From contig CASFSP010000067.1 in NCBI GenBank assembly GCA_949297385.1, forward strand, positions 1 to 37,060: a DNA stretch of 37,060 nucleotides, read 5' to 3'. The first letter of the stretch is position 1, and each line of letters begins with the position of its first letter. Position numbers and translations under genes: made by a program. The notes beneath the pieces were generated by a model. That model was not told the DNA's origin. It saw nothing but the letters and a program-made list of their open reading frames with translations, and did no database searches. Below are positions 33,550 to 37,060 of the stretch, in pieces. The stretch comes from an uncultured Oscillospiraceae bacterium (GTDB lineage: Bacteria > Bacillota > Clostridia > Oscillospirales > Ruminococcaceae).

Positions 33550-35871
33550 TTAATATAAAGGGTTTACAATTCTGTCTTTTTCTTCCTCCGGGTTGCCGCA
33601 CTGGCCCAGGGTGGAAGCGTTAAGATGTTTGTATAAGCCCAGTTTTTGCAGTTTTTCCAGCGGTACGCCTTCGCCGTCGCGTCTGCCGCAGCGGGGGCAT
33701 ACATCGCCTATAATTCCGTTGTAGCCGCACACCGGGTCGCGGTCAACAGGGTGGTTTATTGCGCCGTAGCCGATGCCCCGTTCCTTCATGGCTCTTACCA
33801 CGCTTTCAAAGGCTTCCAGGTTTTGGCTGACATCTCCGTCCAGTTCTACATAGGTTATGTGTCCGGCGTTGGTAAAGGCGTGATAAGGCGCTTCCAGACG
33901 GATTTTGTCAAAGGCGGAAATTTCGTAATAAACCGGAATGTGGAAGCTGTTTGTGTAATAGTCCCTGTCTGTTACACCGGGGATTATGCCGAAACGCTTT
34001 TTGTCCATTTTGATAAATCTTCCGGAAAGACCTTCGGCCGGGGTGGCCAGCAGTGTAAAGTTAAGGCCGGTTTTTTCGCTCATGTCATCCACGAACTTTC
34101 TCATAAATCCTATGATTTCCAGGCCTTTGCGCTGGTACTCTTCGCCTTCGCCGTGGTGATGGCCGTACAGGGCGGTCAAAGTTTCTGCCAGACCGATAAA
34201 TCCGATGGACAGTGTGCCGTGTTTCAGCACTTCGCCCACTTCGTCGTCTGCGCCCAGGTTGTCGCTGCCCAGCCATACGCCCTGTCCCATAAGGAACGGG
34301 AAGTTGCGCACTTTTTTCTTTTTCTGTATTGCAAATCTGTCCAGCAGTTGTTTTGAGCACAGCTCCATGTATTTTTTCAGGCTGTGGTAAAACCGTTCTT
34401 CGTCGCCTTTGGCCTCTATTGCCAGTCTAGGCAGGTTGATTGATGTAAAGCTGAGGTTGCCGCGTGAGTAGGTTATCCGGTTGGACGGGTCATAGTGGTT
34501 GGCCACAACACGGGTACGGCAGCCCATATATCCGATTTCTGTGCGCACATCGTTGGGGTCGTAATATTCCAGGTTGAATGGTGCGTCCTGGAAAGAGAAG
34601 TTGGGGAACAGCCTTTTGGCGCTTACCTTTATGGCCAGCTGGAACAGGTCGTAGTTGGGCTCGCCCGGGTTGTAGTTTATGCCGTCTTTTACACGGAAAA
34701 TCTGTATCGGGAAAATAGGTGTTTCTCCGTGTCCCAGGCCGGCATCGGTGGCCAGCAGTACATTTTTCATTACCATTCTGCCTTCGGGGCTGGTGTCCAT
34801 ACCGTAGTTTATGGAAGAAAACGGAGTCTGGGCGCCGGCGCGGGAGTGCATGGTGTTAAGGTTGTGAATCAGCGCTTCCATGGCCTGATATGTGGCTGCG
34901 TCGGTTTCGCCTTCGGTCTTTTTCAGCGCGTATTTCTGCGCTTTTTTTGCCACTGCTTCATCACCGGTCATCTCTGTCAGCGCTTTGAGTTCCCGGCGCA
35001 GGTATTCTTCGTCAGCTTTCAGTGCAGGGCCGTGGCCGCATTTTTCCCGGATCTGTCCGCTGACTGCTTTCAGCTGCTCATAGTCGATGGGGCAGTCCAG
35101 AATTTCGCAGCATTTTACGATGTTTTTCAGATACAGCTTGCGATAGGTTTTAGCCACGCCGTCAGCCAGGCCGTAGTCAAAATTTACTATGCTCTGTCCG
35201 CCGTGCTGGTCGTTCTGGTTGGACTGTATTGCTATACAGGCCAGGGCGGAATAGCTTTGTATGTCGTTGGGCTCTCTCAAAAAACCGTGTCCGGTGGAAA
35301 AGCCATCTTTGAACAGCTTTTTGATGTCTATCTGTGTGCAGGTGGTTGTCAGTGCATAAAAGTCAAAATCGTGAATATGAATATATCCTTCACGGTGAGC
35401 CTGTGCCTGGTCGGGGCTGAGCAGGAATTTCAAATAATAATCCTTGGCGCCTTCACTGCCGTATTTCAGCATTGTGCCCATGGGTGTGTCGCCGTCGATA
35501 TTGGCGTTTTCTCTTTTCACATCGCTGTTCAGCGCATCGGAAAATGTTATCTCGTCAAAGATCTTCATCAGGCTGGTGTTTCTTTCGCGGATGTTGTTTC
35601 TGGCAGCGCGGTAAAGGATATATTTTTTAGCCACTGCGTCCAGTCCGCTTTGCATCAGCCGCACTTCCACCCGGTCCTGAATTTCTTCAACGGTGGGGGT
35701 GATGTTGCCGCCCATGGCGATAAAATGATTTTCCACACTGCGTGCCACATCGTCGGCTTTTTCAAAATCCGGAGTTCCGCAGGCCTCCATGGCTTTCAGT
35801 ATGGCCATTTTTATTTTGCTTATATCGTACATAACAACGCGGCCGTCGCGTTTTACTATACCGTTTATCAT
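33550..35871 (-). CDS. nrdD: Anaerobic ribonucleoside-triphosphate reductase, large chain lacking the radical Gly
   Basis: This 773-aa class III reductase makes dNTPs without oxygen. An N-terminal ATP cone (INGIVKRDGRVVMYDISKIKMAILKAM) is followed by the catalytic barrel, with the active-site Cys in GYMGCRTRV and the RGNLSFTSINLPRLAI motif. The C-terminal zinc site has VCGYNG and CPRCGR. After this the usual RITGYL loop is absent; the tail reads GEGVPLEKLQKLGLYKHLN and later EEEKDRI, apparently a degenerate copy of the domain encoded by the next ORF. AGAGG precedes ATG 35871. Confidence 0.93.
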   Translation of the reverse strand: MINGIVKRDGRVVMYDISKIKMAILKAMEACGTPDFEKADDVARSVENHFIAMGGNITPTVEEIQDRVEVRLMQSGLDAVAKKYILYRAARNNIRERNTSLMKIFDEITFSDALNSDVKRENANIDGDTPMGTMLKYGSEGAKDYYLKFLLSPDQAQAHREGYIHIHDFDFYALTTTCTQIDIKKLFKDGFSTGHGFLREPNDIQSYSALACIAIQSNQNDQHGGQSIVNFDYGLADGVAKTYRKLYLKNIVKCCEILDCPIDYEQLKAVSGQIREKCGHGPALKADEEYLRRELKALTEMTGDEAVAKKAQKYALKKTEGETDAATYQAMEALIHNLNTMHSRAGAQTPFSSINYGMDTSPEGRMVMKNVLLATDAGLGHGETPIFPIQIFRVKDGINYNPGEPNYDLFQLAIKVSAKRLFPNFSFQDAPFNLEYYDPNDVRTEIGYMGCRTRVVANHYDPSNRITYSRGNLSFTSINLPRLAIEAKGDEERFYHSLKKYMELCSKQLLDRFAIQKKKKVRNFPFLMGQGVWLGSDNLGADDEVGEVLKHGTLSIGFIGLAETLTALYGHHHGEGEEYQRKGLEIIGFMRKFVDDMSEKTGLNFTLLATPAEGLSGRFIKMDKKRFGIIPGVTDRDYYTNSFHIPVYYEISAFDKIRLEAPYHAFTNAGHITYVELDGDVSQNLEAFESVVRAMKERGIGYGAINHPVDRDPVCGYNGIIGDVCPRCGRRDGEGVPLEKLQKLGLYKHLNASTLGQCGNPEEEKDRIVNPLY

Positions 35872-35904
35872 TATCTCATCCTCTTCTGTCTTATTACAAA
35901 AATA

Positions 35905-35934
35905 ATTATACTCTCACTATATATTGTGTGTCAA
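35905..35934 (-). promoter_or_regulatory. nrdD promoter
   Basis: On the minus strand, TTGACA (35929-35934), 18 bases, TATAAT (35905-35910), 34 bp from the start codon. Confidence 0.8.
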
Positions 35935-35971
35935 ATGAAAAACCACCGTCGATTTATACAAAATATTGAGT
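35914..35971. promoter_or_regulatory. Tandem NrdR boxes upstream of nrdD
   Basis: Box 1 (35914-35929) matches 15 of 16 positions of the NrdR consensus acaCwAtATaTwGtGt and fills the -35/-10 spacer. Box 2 (35956-35971) matches 13 of 16. Their starts are 42 bp apart, about four helical turns, so both lie on the same DNA face. NrdR, an ATP/dATP-sensing repressor, should shut off nrdD when dNTPs are plentiful; nrdR is not in the window. Confidence 0.75.
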
Positions 35972-36096
35972 TTAAATTCTAAGTGCTGATTTTAAATAAA
36001 GCGAAGGATACAAATATTTTCGTTGTTTTCAGACTAAATATATATCTGTTGTACAAAAAATAAGGGGAGAAAAGCAGGCTGTATTTTTTTATCTTC

Positions 36097-36165
36097 TTGT
36101 AAAACAGGGCGCATAATTATATAATTAATAATAATACCATAATAATATGACCGCCCGCAGGCGGG
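36097..36165 (+). promoter_or_regulatory. Promoter and 5' leader hairpin of the flippase gene
   Basis: TTGTAA (36097-36102), 17 bases, TATAAT (36120-36125). A small CCGCC/GGCGG hairpin with a CGCA loop (near 36151-36164) lies in the leader, ahead of AGAGGA. Nothing else was recognised between nrdD and this gene. Confidence 0.6.
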
Positions 36166-36187
36166 GTAAAGAAGAGGAAAATAAATA

Positions 36188-37060
36188 TTGAACAGTAAAT
36201 ATAAATTCTTGTTGTCCAACACAGGACTGTTTTTTATAAGCACATTCAGCAGCAAATTTTTGGTGTTTTTGCTGATGCCCATATACACCGCCGTTCTGAC
36301 GCCGGACCGGTTCAACTCTGTTGACCTTATGACCCAGACGGCCAACCTGTTGATACCGCTGGTTTCTTTGGGGGTGCCCAACAGCATAATCCGTTTCGGA
36401 CTGGACAAAAACTATTCAAAAAGCGGAGTTTTCACCAGCGGCGCGCTGACATACCTGGCCGGTTTTGTTATTTTGCTGCGGTTTTATCCGCTGCTGGTCA
36501 GGATGAAGTTTATATTTTCGGTGCCACTGCTGTATCTTTATCTGCTGTGCAGCTGCCTGAGGACACTGGTACAGCAGTTTGTCAGGGCCAAAACCTATAC
36601 CCGACTGTACGCAGTGGACGGAATTATGGCCACTGTGAATACGCTGATATTGGTTTACCTGTTCCTGGTGAAGCTGAAAATGGGTGCACTGGGATATGTC
36701 CTGGCCACCATAGGTGCGGATTTTATCAGCTTTGTTTTCCTGTCTGTTGTCAGCGGTGCCTGGGGATATTTCCACCCGTCAAAAAAATATATGCCTCTGG
36801 CCAAAGAGATGCTGAAATACTGCCTGCCGCTGATACCCACAGGCATATTCTGGTGGATAACCAATGTATCGGACAGGTATCTGGTCACAGCTATTGTCGG
36901 CCGGGCCGCCGGTGGTATATATGCCATAAGCTATAAAATACCGTCAATCGTAAATCTTTTTTCCACCGTGTTTATCGAGGCATGGCAGATTTCGGCGGTA
37001 AAGGAAGGACAGAGCGAAAACCCGCGGGCATTTTTTAAAAATGTTTTCAGGGCCTATCAG
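36188..37060 (+). CDS. Polysaccharide flippase, Wzx/RfbX-like (partial, continues past window)
   Basis: The open frame runs 291 codons from TTG 36188 to the window edge without a stop. The product starts NSKYKFLLSNTGLFFISTFSSKFLVFLLMPIYTAVLT, the usual N-terminus of the oligosaccharide flippase branch of the MOP superfamily, and has at least six further hydrophobic segments, with a second lobe opening at YCLPLIPTGIFWWITNVSDRYLV. GAGG is ten bases before TTG. Such proteins move lipid-linked saccharide units across the membrane, so more glycan genes probably follow to the right. Confidence 0.85.
   Translation, partial: MNSKYKFLLSNTGLFFISTFSSKFLVFLLMPIYTAVLTPDRFNSVDLMTQTANLLIPLVSLGVPNSIIRFGLDKNYSKSGVFTSGALTYLAGFVILLRFYPLLVRMKFIFSVPLLYLYLLCSCLRTLVQQFVRAKTYTRLYAVDGIMATVNTLILVYLFLVKLKMGALGYVLATIGADFISFVFLSVVSGAWGYFHPSKKYMPLAKEMLKYCLPLIPTGIFWWITNVSDRYLVTAIVGRAAGGIYAISYKIPSIVNLFSTVFIEAWQISAVKEGQSENPRAFFKNVFRAYQ

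Noticed and set aside
34495-35982. 495-codon open frame opposite nrdD, extending over the nrdD promoter
   Set aside because: Shadow of nrdD with no domain or ribosome site.
1-37060. CRISPR array, transposon or prophage
   Set aside because: No regularly spaced repeats, transposase, integrase or phage structural genes were found.

Overview
The window looks like chromosomal DNA from an anaerobic or facultative Bacillota, most likely a member of the Clostridia near Oscillospiraceae/Ruminococcaceae. This rests on strong GGAGG ribosome binding sites, frequent TTG and GTG starts, A/T-rich intergenic DNA around near-consensus sigma-A promoters, a class III (oxygen-sensitive) ribonucleotide reductase, an NAD-dependent PyrD/PyrK dihydroorotate dehydrogenase, and a CoA-disulfide reductase-rhodanese fusion. 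The lineage is inferred from gene content only. No CRISPR array, insertion sequence, integrase or phage gene was seen.

Layout from left to right. (1) The 3' end of a tRNA-Ser and its terminator. (2) On the minus strand, a PgaC-like processive glycosyltransferase coupled to a frameshifted polysaccharide deacetylase. (3) On the plus strand, a CpeT/CpcT-like orphan, an NMT1/SsuA-type ABC uptake operon, a two-gene unit (small membrane protein plus UPF0145 protein) and a MATE exporter. (4) On the minus strand, a complete branched-chain amino acid ABC operon (livJ-livH-livM-livG-livF), then a small cysteine-rich membrane protein with its own promoter and terminator, then lepA. (5) A redox patch: CoA-disulfide reductase/rhodanese, a 55-aa membrane peptide, and a LysR regulator divergent from a CPDT glutaredoxin-like protein. 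(6) The pyrimidine operon pyrB-pyrC-carB-pyrK-pyrD-pyrF-pyrE, preceded by a very short attenuator-like leader. It lacks carA and pyrR. (7) A degraded stretch: a DnaA-box-like cluster, a 59-aa membrane protein, a decayed S41-peptidase-like gene, an O-acetyltransferase with a DUF1275 membrane protein, and a TetR-ABC exporter operon whose ATPase carries an in-frame UGA. (8) On the minus strand, nrdD followed by a separate 58-aa ORF holding the glycyl-radical motif, under tandem NrdR boxes. (9) The start of a Wzx-like flippase running off the right edge.

Several transcription units are clear. The pyr genes would encode all of de novo UMP synthesis except the small carbamoyl-phosphate synthase subunit. 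The liv genes form a self-contained importer in which a hairpin after the binding-protein gene may raise its relative expression. The two most unusual items are the split class III ribonucleotide reductase, where the glycyl-radical loop is on its own small ORF and the large subunit has a degenerate version of the same tail, and the roughly 50-nt pyrB leader in which an intrinsic terminator competes with an 8-bp alternative pairing. Three genes are broken by apparently simple lesions: a one-base deletion, a lost start codon with a shortened 3' end, and one nonsense codon. Either this strain is losing accessory functions or the assembly has point errors.
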